Below are positions 1 through 6,223 of a DNA stretch of 6,317 nt, in pieces. A program made the translations under genes and the position numbers. The notes below the pieces were generated by a model. It did no database searches. It saw only the letters and a list, made by a program, of their open reading frames with translations, and was not told the origin of the DNA. The stretch is from Thermoplasmata archaeon. GTDB taxonomy: Archaea > Thermoplasmatota > Thermoplasmata > Thermoplasmatales > Thermoplasmataceae. The stretch is taken from assembly GCA_021850745.1 (NCBI GenBank), contig JAJZKX010000116.1, positions 1 through 6,317 on the forward strand. Reading direction: 5' to 3'. Every line of letters begins with the position of its first letter. Positions within the stretch are counted from its first letter, which is position 1.

Positions 1-1
1 G

Positions 2-727
2 AGCCTCAGGGGGATCATAACAGGAACATATCTTCTCAATGGGGAGATACGCCAGGGAATAGAGAAGATATATGGAACAAGGGTCCTGGAGTATTACGGA
101 ATACCAGAGATGCTTGGGGTCACTCACATGCAGCCGAACGACAGGGCAAAACAGAAACCAGGAAGCCCCGGCATCCCCATTCCAAAGGTGGAGGCAAGGC
201 TGCTGGAGGAAAAGTCACACCAGGAGGTATCTCCCGCTGCAATTGGCGAGCTATACCTCAAGGGCCCCGGACTTTTCACTTCACTTGTCCCTGAGTTGCC
301 AGGCGACAGCCAGTACTTCCTGGACGGTTTCTTTGATTCCGGTGATCTTGCAAGCATGGATGTGGACAGCCTTTACCATATTGAGGGGAGAATGAGGGAA
401 GCAATCACATCACACGGCATAATGGTGAGTTCCCATGAGATTGAGAAGCTCATTGGTGGGGTCGAGGGAGTCAAGGAAGTTGCCGTGGTAGGCGTAGCCG
501 AGAATACGGGAAATGAATACATACTTGCGGTGGTGTCATCGGAAAGCGAAGGTGACGGACTTTCCAATAAAATCATGCAGGCATGCAGGAAATCACTCTC
601 AAAATACAAGGTGCCACGTAAGATAGAATTCCGGAGAGAGTTGCCAAAGAGCATGTCCGGTAAGGTGCTTAAGAGGCAGATAATAGATGAACACCGCAGG
701 CAGGAAGCCAATACGGCCACAAAATAA
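2..727 (+). CDS. Acyl-CoA/acetyl-CoA synthetase-like AMP-forming ligase, C-terminal part (5' end outside window)
   Basis: The reading frame is open from the window edge to TAA at 725-727, giving 241 residues with no N-terminus. These cover the end of the large AMP-binding domain and the whole mobile C-terminal domain of the ANL (adenylate-forming) superfamily. Visible motifs in order: an A5-like YYGIPEM (near 98-118), with Pro where YGxTE has Thr; an A6-like GELYLKG; an A7-like FFDSGD whose Asp normally binds ATP ribose; the hinge/A8 region GRMREAI...GIMVSSHEIE; a GVKEVAVVGV strand; and A10 PKSMSGKVLKR, whose SGK lysine (codon 662-664) is the usual adenylation lysine. Family members activate a carboxylate as acyl-AMP and transfer it to CoA in the cytoplasm. 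The acyl substrate cannot be told because the substrate pocket is mostly outside the window. An ATG at 110 is internal, not the start, because homologous sequence continues upstream of it. No truncation is seen apart from the window edge. Confidence 0.88.
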   Translation, partial: SLRGIITGTYLLNGEIRQGIEKIYGTRVLEYYGIPEMLGVTHMQPNDRAKQKPGSPGIPIPKVEARLLEEKSHQEVSPAAIGELYLKGPGLFTSLVPELPGDSQYFLDGFFDSGDLASMDVDSLYHIEGRMREAITSHGIMVSSHEIEKLIGGVEGVKEVAVVGVAENTGNEYILAVVSSESEGDGLSNKIMQACRKSLSKYKVPRKIEFRRELPKSMSGKVLKRQIIDEHRRQEANTATK

Positions 728-758
728 AATTTCCTTCTAATGCCATATAGGTCAATGA

Positions 759-764
759 AAAGGT
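759..764 (+). promoter_or_regulatory. Probable ribosome binding site for the sedolisin TTG start
   Basis: AAAGGT lies 7 nt before TTG at 772. Its AGGT matches the core of the archaeal Shine-Dalgarno consensus GGAGGTGA. The same hexamer with the same 7-nt gap precedes the TTG proposed at 6224, which supports both starts. The in-frame ATGs at 793 and 799 have no such element. The 44-bp gap before the gene also holds AT-rich TATA-like stretches (about 721-733 and 744-750), but neither can be fixed as the promoter by eye. Confidence 0.5.
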
Positions 765-771
765 TTTTCAA

Positions 772-3741
772 TTGCACCGCCTGAAGAAACTTATGACAAT
801 GGGGCATAGAGTTCGAAAGATCGCAGTCATAGTCGCCCTGATAGTAGTCCTGTCAATACTTGCTGCAGATTTTCCAGGCAATCCGGGAGATAATGGCTCT
901 TCCAATATCCTTCAGAAGAGCCCTGGCCCGAATTATTCCCTGAAAACCGTGCCTTTCCTGGGAGGCACCACTGATTTCAATTCTAGCGCCTACACCGGGA
1001 ACATGGGCGTGGATATCATATTCAACTTCAGCAACCAGGATTCCCTGAACTCGCTGCTGAACAACCTTTCCAACCCTGCAAGCACCCAGTTCCAGCATTA
1101 CCTGACAGCTTCTCAGTTCAATAGCCTTTATGACCCCGCGCAGTCAACATACTCATCATCCATTTCATATTTCAGCCAGTATGGCTTGCACATCAGCGAG
1201 AAATTTCCAAACAGGCTTGTCCTGGCACTCACCGGTTCCGCAGCAAACTTCTCTAGAGCCTTCCACACAAATATAACAGGCTATAACAGCGGTGCAGTTC
1301 CATTTTTTGCACCAAATTCATCTCCCATGCTCCCTGCCTGGCTCTCCACATCAGTAAACACCGTGATTGGGCTAAACAGCCAGTACAGCGACACTGCTCT
1401 TAACCTGAACATTGCCGGGCTCAGGCAATTCACGCCCAATCAGGCAAATGCCACTGGAAAACCTGCGCTTGCGAGCCCATACAGTTATCCCAAGGTGCAC
1501 GTCCAGAACGGAGTGCAGTTCTTCTATGGATCGCAGCTCCAGCCAGCTTACAATGAGACACCCCTGCTGAACAAAGCGCTTCCCACGAACGAAGTCATAG
1601 CAACACTGCTTTGGGGAGGCTCTTACAAATCTGGCGGGAACACCATTTATACAGGTGCATACAACCCTTCCGACCTGTCTTATTATTTCAACAATACCCT
1701 CGCGTCAACAGGTGAGCCACTACCAAATGTGTACGGTGTCCCCGTGGCCAATGCAGTGGCTCCTGGAACTTCCGCCCAGAATGATACTTCCGGCGCTGTG
1801 GTGGAAAACACCCTCGATCTTGAAATGGTTGGAAGCCTTGCGCCCGGAGCTTCAATTTACAATGTCTATGGCCAGAACAGCACCCTTGCAGATGTTACGC
1901 TGGCCTTTGAAGAGGTGCTCAGCCCGCAATCCGCGTACTCAGGTTTGAACAATGTGTCTGTGATCTCAAATTCGTGGGGCTCCAATGATACTGTCGTGAC
2001 ACAGTGGAACCAGTTGCTTGAGGAGTGCCAGGCAAGAGGCATCACGGTTCTTGCCAGCACTGGAGACAGTGGAAACGACTACAATAGCGCAAAGAGCGTA
2101 AGCAACAGCGAATATGTGCAGTTTCCCTCTACAGCAGCATACAACTCATATGGTGTCGTCGCTGTTGGAGGCACCAATATATCTGTAAACACAAACCAGT
2201 TCAGCAACTCGTACCTGTCGCTGGTAAGCCAGCAGGCCTGGTATGAGCCAGCCCCGCAGTTCTCGTCTGGAACACTTGGCACCGTGGGAGGCATAAGCAG
2301 CCTTTACACAGAGCCAATTTGGCAGCTGGATTCTCAGGCAAACAGCGTCATCAGGGGAGGTGGAAGGGCTGTTCCCGACATTTCAGCAATTGCCAACAAT
2401 ACAATCATCTACTTCTCAAACACTTCTGCATCCAATTATTACGTTGTTTCAGGCACAAGCATATCCGCTCCTGTCACGGCAGGCATTATCGCTGAAATGA
2501 ACGCATACCGGTCGACTGAACACCTTGGCAACCTGGGATTCCTGGACCCTTATTTCTACTTACTCGGCACACAGCAATACGGTAACTCCCTCATTAAGCC
2601 ATACCTGACTCCATTTTTTGATGTTACAACAGGCCACAACATGGTTTACAGTGCCCTCAAGGGATATGACCTGGTCACTGGAATGGGCTCTATGGATGCA
2701 TACAATATGGCAATTGACCTTTCCCAGAATACATATAACGTGTCTTTCAGGGAAACGGGCCTGGTTTCCCACACCACATGGTATGTACAGGTAAATGGCA
2801 TTGAGTTCAACTCAACCGGTACTTACCTTAATGTGAGCCTCATAAACGGCACGTACAATTTCCAGGTCAAGAACGTCGGAAACAAGGTAGCCGAACCCAC
2901 GGGTGGTTACGTTACTGTGAGCGGTTCATCTGTGAACCGGGACCTTGTCTTTGTCACCGGTTATACAGTTACTTTCTCCGAAAGCGTGCTTCCTGCCGGC
3001 ACTTCATGGTATATCCAGTCGTGGAATTACACCAGGACAACTTTCTCCAACCAGATTTCTATGCTTTTCCCCAGTGGTGCATACAATTATACCGTGCATT
3101 CCGGAGACCCAAACTATTACGGCTCAAGTGGCTTATTCAATGTAGGGACCTCATCCAAAACAGTGAACGTAAACTTCACACTTGGCACCTTCAATGTTTC
3201 CTTTGTTGAGACTGGGCTTCCTGCTGGGCAGAACTGGATGGTCAAGACCAATAACATAACTCAGGAATCAACTGGCACTTACCTGAATTTCTCACTGCCG
3301 GGAGGAGAACACACATTCACTGTTCCCGCTTCAGGAGCCTATATAGGAAATTACACAACGCTCACAATGAATACTGACGGGGCCAACAGGACATTTTACA
3401 TAACCTTTGGATATGGATATTTTGTAACCTTCAACCTGTCGGGCCTTCCAGCAGGTTACAGCTGGAACCTTCTCATCTCTACGTACAACGTTTCGAGCAC
3501 AAACCACACCATTACGGTTGTACTTCAGAATGGCACATACGTCTTCCACGCTTACTATTTCAACGGGTTGCAGAATATAAACTACGATGGCAACGTCACG
3601 GTTGCCGGCAGCAACAGTACAGTAAACCTTACTGCCGGAACACAGCTATTCAACTATGAATACTATGCATTCTACGGTGCGCTTTTCATTGTGGGGCTGG
3701 CTGTGCTAGGCATCGGGCTCGCATTGCTGAGGAAGAAATAG
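772..3741 (+). CDS. Secreted, membrane-anchored sedolisin-family (S53, pro-kumamolisin-like) acid protease with four C-terminal repeats
   Basis: This 989-residue protein should be an extracellular serine-carboxyl endopeptidase active at acid pH. Residues 1-16 are basic, 17-32 form a hydrophobic signal/anchor core, about 55-235 resemble the S53 activation prodomain, and about 255-650 are the catalytic domain. The triad is complete: Glu345 and Asp349 in VVENTLDLE and Ser563 in SGTSISAP. Asp432 in STGDSG fits the oxyanion-hole Asp. VPDISA (534-539) is a family hallmark, and FDVTTG (616-621) with GYDLVTGMGS (631-640) fits the conserved calcium site. Residues 655-958 are four 76-residue repeats, followed by a C-terminal membrane helix (about 965-986) ending RKK, so the enzyme should be tethered with its bulk outside. 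It has one cysteine (Cys419), few charged residues and about 37 N-x-S/T sequons, as expected for a glycosylated acid-stable surface protein. The start chosen is TTG 772 because of the upstream AAAGGT; ATG 793 or 799 would also keep the signal peptide. It probably feeds peptides to a heterotrophic cell. Confidence 0.93.
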   Translation: MHRLKKLMTMGHRVRKIAVIVALIVVLSILAADFPGNPGDNGSSNILQKSPGPNYSLKTVPFLGGTTDFNSSAYTGNMGVDIIFNFSNQDSLNSLLNNLSNPASTQFQHYLTASQFNSLYDPAQSTYSSSISYFSQYGLHISEKFPNRLVLALTGSAANFSRAFHTNITGYNSGAVPFFAPNSSPMLPAWLSTSVNTVIGLNSQYSDTALNLNIAGLRQFTPNQANATGKPALASPYSYPKVHVQNGVQFFYGSQLQPAYNETPLLNKALPTNEVIATLLWGGSYKSGGNTIYTGAYNPSDLSYYFNNTLASTGEPLPNVYGVPVANAVAPGTSAQNDTSGAVVENTLDLEMVGSLAPGASIYNVYGQNSTLADVTLAFEEVLSPQSAYSGLNNVSVISNSWGSNDTVVTQWNQLLEECQARGITVLASTGDSGNDYNSAKSVSNSEYVQFPSTAAYNSYGVVAVGGTNISVNTNQFSNSYLSLVSQQAWYEPAPQFSSGTLGTVGGISSLYTEPIWQLDSQANSVIRGGGRAVPDISAIANNTIIYFSNTSASNYYVVSGTSISAPVTAGIIAEMNAYRSTEHLGNLGFLDPYFYLLGTQQYGNSLIKPYLTPFFDVTTGHNMVYSALKGYDLVTGMGSMDAYNMAIDLSQNTYNVSFRETGLVSHTTWYVQVNGIEFNSTGTYLNVSLINGTYNFQVKNVGNKVAEPTGGYVTVSGSSVNRDLVFVTGYTVTFSESVLPAGTSWYIQSWNYTRTTFSNQISMLFPSGAYNYTVHSGDPNYYGSSGLFNVGTSSKTVNVNFTLGTFNVSFVETGLPAGQNWMVKTNNITQESTGTYLNFSLPGGEHTFTVPASGAYIGNYTTLTMNTDGANRTFYITFGYGYFVTFNLSGLPAGYSWNLLISTYNVSSTNHTITVVLQNGTYVFHAYYFNGLQNINYDGNVTVAGSNSTVNLTAGTQLFNYEYYAFYGALFIVGLAVLGIGLALLRKK
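2734..3645 (+). repeat. Four in-frame 228-bp (76-residue) protein-level repeats in the sedolisin C-terminus
   Basis: The repeats cover residues 655-730, 731-806, 807-882 and 883-958. Each opens with a V-[ST]-F strand (V657, V733, V809, V885). A GLPAG-like turn follows, complete in units 3 and 4 and degenerate in units 1 and 2, and then an invariant Trp (W670, W746, W822, W898). Mid-unit there is a conserved Gly (G693, G769, G845, G921), usually followed by Thr/Ala-Tyr. All these landmarks are exactly 76 residues apart, so no unit has gained or lost a residue between them. Nucleotide similarity between units is low, so this is an old duplication kept at protein level rather than a fresh tandem repeat. 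The pattern suggests small beta-sandwich domains forming a stalk between the protease and the membrane helix. Similar repeats are, from memory, common in surface proteins and thermopsin-like proteases of Thermoplasmatales. Confidence 0.85.
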
Positions 3742-3762
3742 TGCCTGAACGCCACTCCAGCC

Positions 3763-3782
3763 AATATTTTTATCAAATATTT
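3763..3782 (+). terminator. Possible T-rich terminator after the sedolisin gene
   Basis: A T5 run (3767-3771) inside an AT-rich stretch lies about 25 bp after the sedolisin stop, followed by the palindrome AAATATTT (3775-3782). Archaeal termination commonly uses short oligo-T tracts without a strong hairpin. A perfect 5-bp hairpin, AAAGC-TGT-GCTTT, follows at 3797-3809 and could contribute. The evidence is composition and position only. Confidence 0.3.
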
Positions 3783-3806
3783 CCTTTAAATCAGTTAAAG
3801 CTGTGC

Positions 3807-3853
3807 TTTCCCCTGAATATATCTTAAGGGAAAAAAGTCTAAACATTAATTAG
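3807..3853 (+). promoter_or_regulatory. Candidate promoter region of citrate synthase, with an inverted repeat around a TATA-like box
   Basis: This lies within the 146-bp gap between sedolisin and citrate synthase. AATATATC (3816-3823) resembles an archaeal TATA box and would start transcription near 3842-3845, giving a leader of about 45 nt. A second AT-rich element, CATTAATTA (3844-3852), would give a much shorter leader of roughly 13 nt. The perfect 6-bp arms TTTCCC (3807-3812) and GGGAAA (3828-3833) bracket the first box, an arrangement compatible with an operator. No clear Shine-Dalgarno precedes the ATG at 3888. Which box is used cannot be decided from sequence. Confidence 0.35.
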
Positions 3854-3887
3854 CTGAGAAGGGCTGCTAGAGAAACAGGCGTATATT

Positions 3888-5039
3888 ATGGCTGAGACAC
3901 ATGAAGTTCAATTTTCAAGAGGACTTGAAGGCGTAATTGCGGCCGAAACAAAGATTGGCTTTGTCGATGGCGTTGAAGGAAGACTTGTTTACAGGGGATA
4001 CGACATAGGTACCCTCGTGGAGCAGTCAAATTTCGAGGAAGTTTCGTACCTGCTTCTATATGGCAATCTCCCGACCAAGAAGGAGTATGGGGATTTCATT
4101 TCCAGGTTGAAGAAACACCAGGTCCTGCTGAAGGATGAACTCGATCTAATCCAGGAAATTTCCAAGAAGGCTCACCCAATGTCCGCCCTCAGGACTGTCG
4201 TATCATATATCGGCGCAAAGGACAGCAGGACAGTGGAGCCCGACACTGAAGTGCAGGAAGAGCTTGGGGTAGAGATCATTGCTAAGATACCAACAATTGT
4301 TGCGGCAATTAACAGGGCACATGAGGGCCAGAAGATACTTGCCCCGGACAATGATCTTTCATATTCATCAAATTTCTTCTATGGTTCGCTTGGCAGGAAG
4401 CCAAGCACCATTGAAGCAAAGATGCTTGACGCCGCCCTGATTCTCCATGCCGACCATGGAATGAATGCCTCCACATTTTCAGGCATGCTGACCATTTCCA
4501 CTCTCTCTGACATGTATTCAACAATAACATCTGCCATTTCAACCCTTAAGGGCCCCCTCCATGGCGGGGCAAATGAGAGGGCACTGGCGCTGATTCAGAA
4601 AGTCGGTACGCCAGAGAACGCAGAGAAGGTCATTGGCGGCATGGTTGATAGGAAGGAGAAGATCATGGGTTTCGGCCACAGGGTGTATAAGGTATACGAC
4701 CCAAGGGCAAGGATCCTGAAGCAGTTCGCTGAACAGGTTACAATGGCACATGGCAAGGAAGAGCTCTTCTATGCCGCAAATAAGATTGAGGAGGTCATGA
4801 TCTCAAAGCTCGGATCAAAGGGGATCTTCCCCAATGTAGACTTCTACTCGGGCTTGATGTACTATTCCATCGGTTTCAACCCTGAGATATTCACGCCAAT
4901 CTTTGCAGTGAGCAGGGCTTCAGGCTGGGTAGCCAGATCCCTTGAATATGTCAAGGACAACAGGCTCTTCAGGCCAAAAGCACTTTATGTGGGTGAAAAG
5001 GGTCCGAGAAAATATACACCCATGAATGAAAGGGAATAA
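3888..5039 (+). CDS. gltA: Citrate synthase (possibly 2-methylcitrate synthase activity)
   Basis: This cytoplasmic enzyme condenses acetyl-CoA with oxaloacetate to form citrate, the entry step of the TCA cycle. The 383 residues match the short (about 370-385) archaeal and Gram-positive type, which works as a dimer, rather than the longer hexameric proteobacterial type. The catalytic residues are intact: His225 in GPLHGGANE, His264 in GFGHRVYK and Asp318 in PNVDFYSG. Further conserved blocks are RGYDI (36-40), LLLYGNLP (55-62), ILHADHGMNAST (185-196) and Arg343 in SRASGW, a likely citrate carboxylate ligand. The start is ATG 3888; no other usable start lies just upstream and the N-terminus aligns with family length. 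The HADHGMNAST block looks closer to the Bacillus/Sulfolobus-like group than to the T. acidophilum enzyme as I remember it. Some short citrate synthases also accept propionyl-CoA, which sequence alone cannot exclude. The next gene follows after 27 bp, so the two may share a transcript. Confidence 0.97.
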   Translation: MAETHEVQFSRGLEGVIAAETKIGFVDGVEGRLVYRGYDIGTLVEQSNFEEVSYLLLYGNLPTKKEYGDFISRLKKHQVLLKDELDLIQEISKKAHPMSALRTVVSYIGAKDSRTVEPDTEVQEELGVEIIAKIPTIVAAINRAHEGQKILAPDNDLSYSSNFFYGSLGRKPSTIEAKMLDAALILHADHGMNASTFSGMLTISTLSDMYSTITSAISTLKGPLHGGANERALALIQKVGTPENAEKVIGGMVDRKEKIMGFGHRVYKVYDPRARILKQFAEQVTMAHGKEELFYAANKIEEVMISKLGSKGIFPNVDFYSGLMYYSIGFNPEIFTPIFAVSRASGWVARSLEYVKDNRLFRPKALYVGEKGPRKYTPMNERE

Positions 5040-5066
5040 AATCCCAAATCCATTTCTTATTTTGAA

Positions 5067-5570
5067 TTGACCACTGAAATATTTGTAATGGATACTTCTG
5101 CGATTCTTTCGAGGAAATTCAACCTCAACCAGGAAAATCTTGTTGTGCCTGAATCAGTTTTGGACGAGATCCGGCTGGGCAAGATAGCCAGAAACATGGA
5201 ATGGCAGCAGGGAAACCTCAAAGTTGTCCAGCCCCTTGGCTCCAGCATTTCTCGTGTCAAGGATGCAGCAGGGGAGACCGGGGACCTCGAGAAACTGAGC
5301 CTCACTGACATTGATGTGGTAGCCGTTGCATTTGAACTTGGGGGAACCATTGTTACGGACGACTTTGCGATTGAGAATGTCGCCTCCAGGCTTGGCTTGA
5401 AATTTCTTGGAGCGGATCTTAAGCCTATCTCCAGGGAGGTGAAATGGCAGTTCAAGTGCACTGGATGCGAGAAGAGGTTCAGCACGCACATCAGAGAATG
5501 CCCTGTATGCGGGCACGAAGTGAGGAGGATCGCAAAGAGTTATAACCGGAGGGATACTGGTTCCTCATGA
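5067..5570 (+). CDS. nob1: Nob1-like endonuclease: PIN domain plus zinc ribbon (rRNA 3'-end maturation)
   Basis: Archaeal Nob1 cleaves the precursor of 16S rRNA to make its mature 3' end. The 167 residues comprise a PIN nuclease domain (about 4-118) and a C-terminal zinc ribbon (about 128-155). The likely metal-binding acidic residues of the PIN site are visible: Asp9 in VMDTSAIL, Glu34 in VLDEI, Asp81/Asp83 in LTDIDVVAVA and Asp98/Asp99 in VTDDFAIENVA. The zinc ribbon has Cys131, Cys134, Cys145 and Cys148 (CTGC, then CPVC). This order and size fit archaeal Nob1 rather than a VapC toxin, which lacks the ribbon, and no antitoxin gene is adjacent. TTG 5067 is chosen because the only nearby ATG (5088) would remove the first beta strand, EIFV, just before Asp9. 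No obvious Shine-Dalgarno precedes it, so translation may depend on readthrough from citrate synthase 27 bp upstream. The stop overlaps the next gene's ATG. Confidence 0.9.
   Translation: MTTEIFVMDTSAILSRKFNLNQENLVVPESVLDEIRLGKIARNMEWQQGNLKVVQPLGSSISRVKDAAGETGDLEKLSLTDIDVVAVAFELGGTIVTDDFAIENVASRLGLKFLGADLKPISREVKWQFKCTGCEKRFSTHIRECPVCGHEVRRIAKSYNRRDTGSS
5548..5570 (+). promoter_or_regulatory. Translational coupling junction: GGAGGG plus ATGA stop/start overlap
   Basis: GGAGGG at 5548-5553 lies inside the end of nob1, 13 nt before ATG 5567. The ATG and the nob1 TGA share four bases (ATGA, 5567-5570). The overlap points to a shared transcript and coupled translation of the two genes. The spacing is longer than usual for a Shine-Dalgarno site, so termination-reinitiation may matter more than direct recruitment. 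Confidence 0.6.
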
Positions 5571-6160
5571 TTGATATTTCCCTGCCTCTGGACAGTAGGC
5601 TCATAACATACCCTGGCGACGCCAGGCTGGAGATTTATGATTACAAGACCCATGAAAAAGATGGGGTGCACATTACGCGGTTGTTGCTTGAGACCCATAC
5701 CGGTACACATATTGATGCCCCTTTCCATGCAATGAGTGACGGAGTTAAACTTTCCAGCATCCCCCTTTCAAGGCTGAATGGCCCTGCCACTGTCATAAAT
5801 GTAACAGGCGATGCTGTTCACGCAGCAGATATACCAGATAACACCGAGAAGCGCCTCCTAATCAGGTCAAAGAATTCCGGAATGTATGGCGGTGAATTCA
5901 GGACTGACTTCTGTTACATAGCAATGGATGCTGCAGAGAAGATGGCCAGCATGAAACTGGACCTGGTAGGGCTGGACTACCTGTCCATAGAACAGTTCGG
6001 CACAGAGGGGATGCCAGTTCACAAAAAACTCCTTGGAAATTCGGTGGTTATACTTGAAGGCCTGTCCCTTCAGGAAGTAAATCCTGGCAAGTACGAACTG
6101 GTTTGCCTACCCATGAAGCTGGATCTGGACGGCGGCCCATGCAGGGCTGTACTCAGGTAA
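5567..6160 (+). CDS. Cyclase-family metal-dependent hydrolase (kynurenine formamidase-like)
   Basis: The 197-residue protein belongs to the cyclase/KynB family, whose characterised members hydrolyse N-formylkynurenine or related amides, or open and close ring compounds, using bound divalent metal. The hallmark HxGTHxDxPxH is complete: His44, His48, Asp50 and His54 in HTGTHIDAPFH. Other family features are ITYPGD (13-18), VGLDYLSIE (134-142), His152 in VHKKLL, Glu164 in ILEGLSL and a C-terminal PMKLDLDGGPCRAV block. The length is typical of the family (about 200). The start at ATG 5567 gives MIDISLPL, the usual family opening. It overlaps nob1 by 4 bp and is probably coupled to it, though no metabolic link to rRNA processing is apparent. 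No other tryptophan-degradation gene is in the window, so kynurenine formamidase itself should not be assumed; many archaeal members have unknown substrates. It is probably cytoplasmic, with no signal peptide. Confidence 0.9.
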   Translation: MIDISLPLDSRLITYPGDARLEIYDYKTHEKDGVHITRLLLETHTGTHIDAPFHAMSDGVKLSSIPLSRLNGPATVINVTGDAVHAADIPDNTEKRLLIRSKNSGMYGGEFRTDFCYIAMDAAEKMASMKLDLVGLDYLSIEQFGTEGMPVHKKLLGNSVVILEGLSLQEVNPGKYELVCLPMKLDLDGGPCRAVLR

Positions 6161-6176
6161 AGACCTTTTCAAGTGG

Positions 6177-6216
6177 GGAAAATTTAAGGCATTTCAAAGG
6201 TATTCCTTCCAAAGGT
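6177..6216 (+). promoter_or_regulatory. Candidate promoter and ribosome binding site for the last gene
   Basis: The stretch at 6176-6189 has a purine-rich GGGGAAAA followed by TTTAAGG, resembling an archaeal BRE plus TATA box. A start of transcription about 25 nt downstream (near 6209) would leave a short leader containing AAAGGT (6211-6216), 7 nt before TTG 6224. The spacing of all three parts is consistent. This is pattern matching by eye. Confidence 0.4.
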
Positions 6217-6223
6217 CTCAATC

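Noticed and set aside
110..727. ATG 110 as the start of a short stand-alone protein
   Set aside because: The frame is open upstream and encodes the expected ANL sequence before the A5-like motif, so the gene continues to the left of the window.
373..807. 144-codon open frame on the minus strand
   Set aside because: It lies mostly antisense to the well-supported acyl-CoA synthetase C-terminus, and its translation has no recognisable domain.
2945..3209. Two short plus-strand open frames inside the sedolisin repeats
   Set aside because: They are out-of-frame shadows of the repeat region with no domain or ribosome binding site.
5040..5066. Pyrimidine-rich gap after citrate synthase as a terminator
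   Set aside because: It has only short T runs in 27 bp, and readthrough into nob1 is at least as likely; not strong enough to list.
5057..5491. 144-codon open frame on the minus strand
   Set aside because: It lies fully antisense to nob1, which has a complete PIN site and zinc ribbon; the antisense product is low-complexity Ser/Thr-rich with no domain.
5067..5570. VapC-type PIN toxin of a toxin-antitoxin pair
   Set aside because: The C-terminal four-cysteine zinc ribbon and the absence of a small antitoxin gene upstream favour Nob1.
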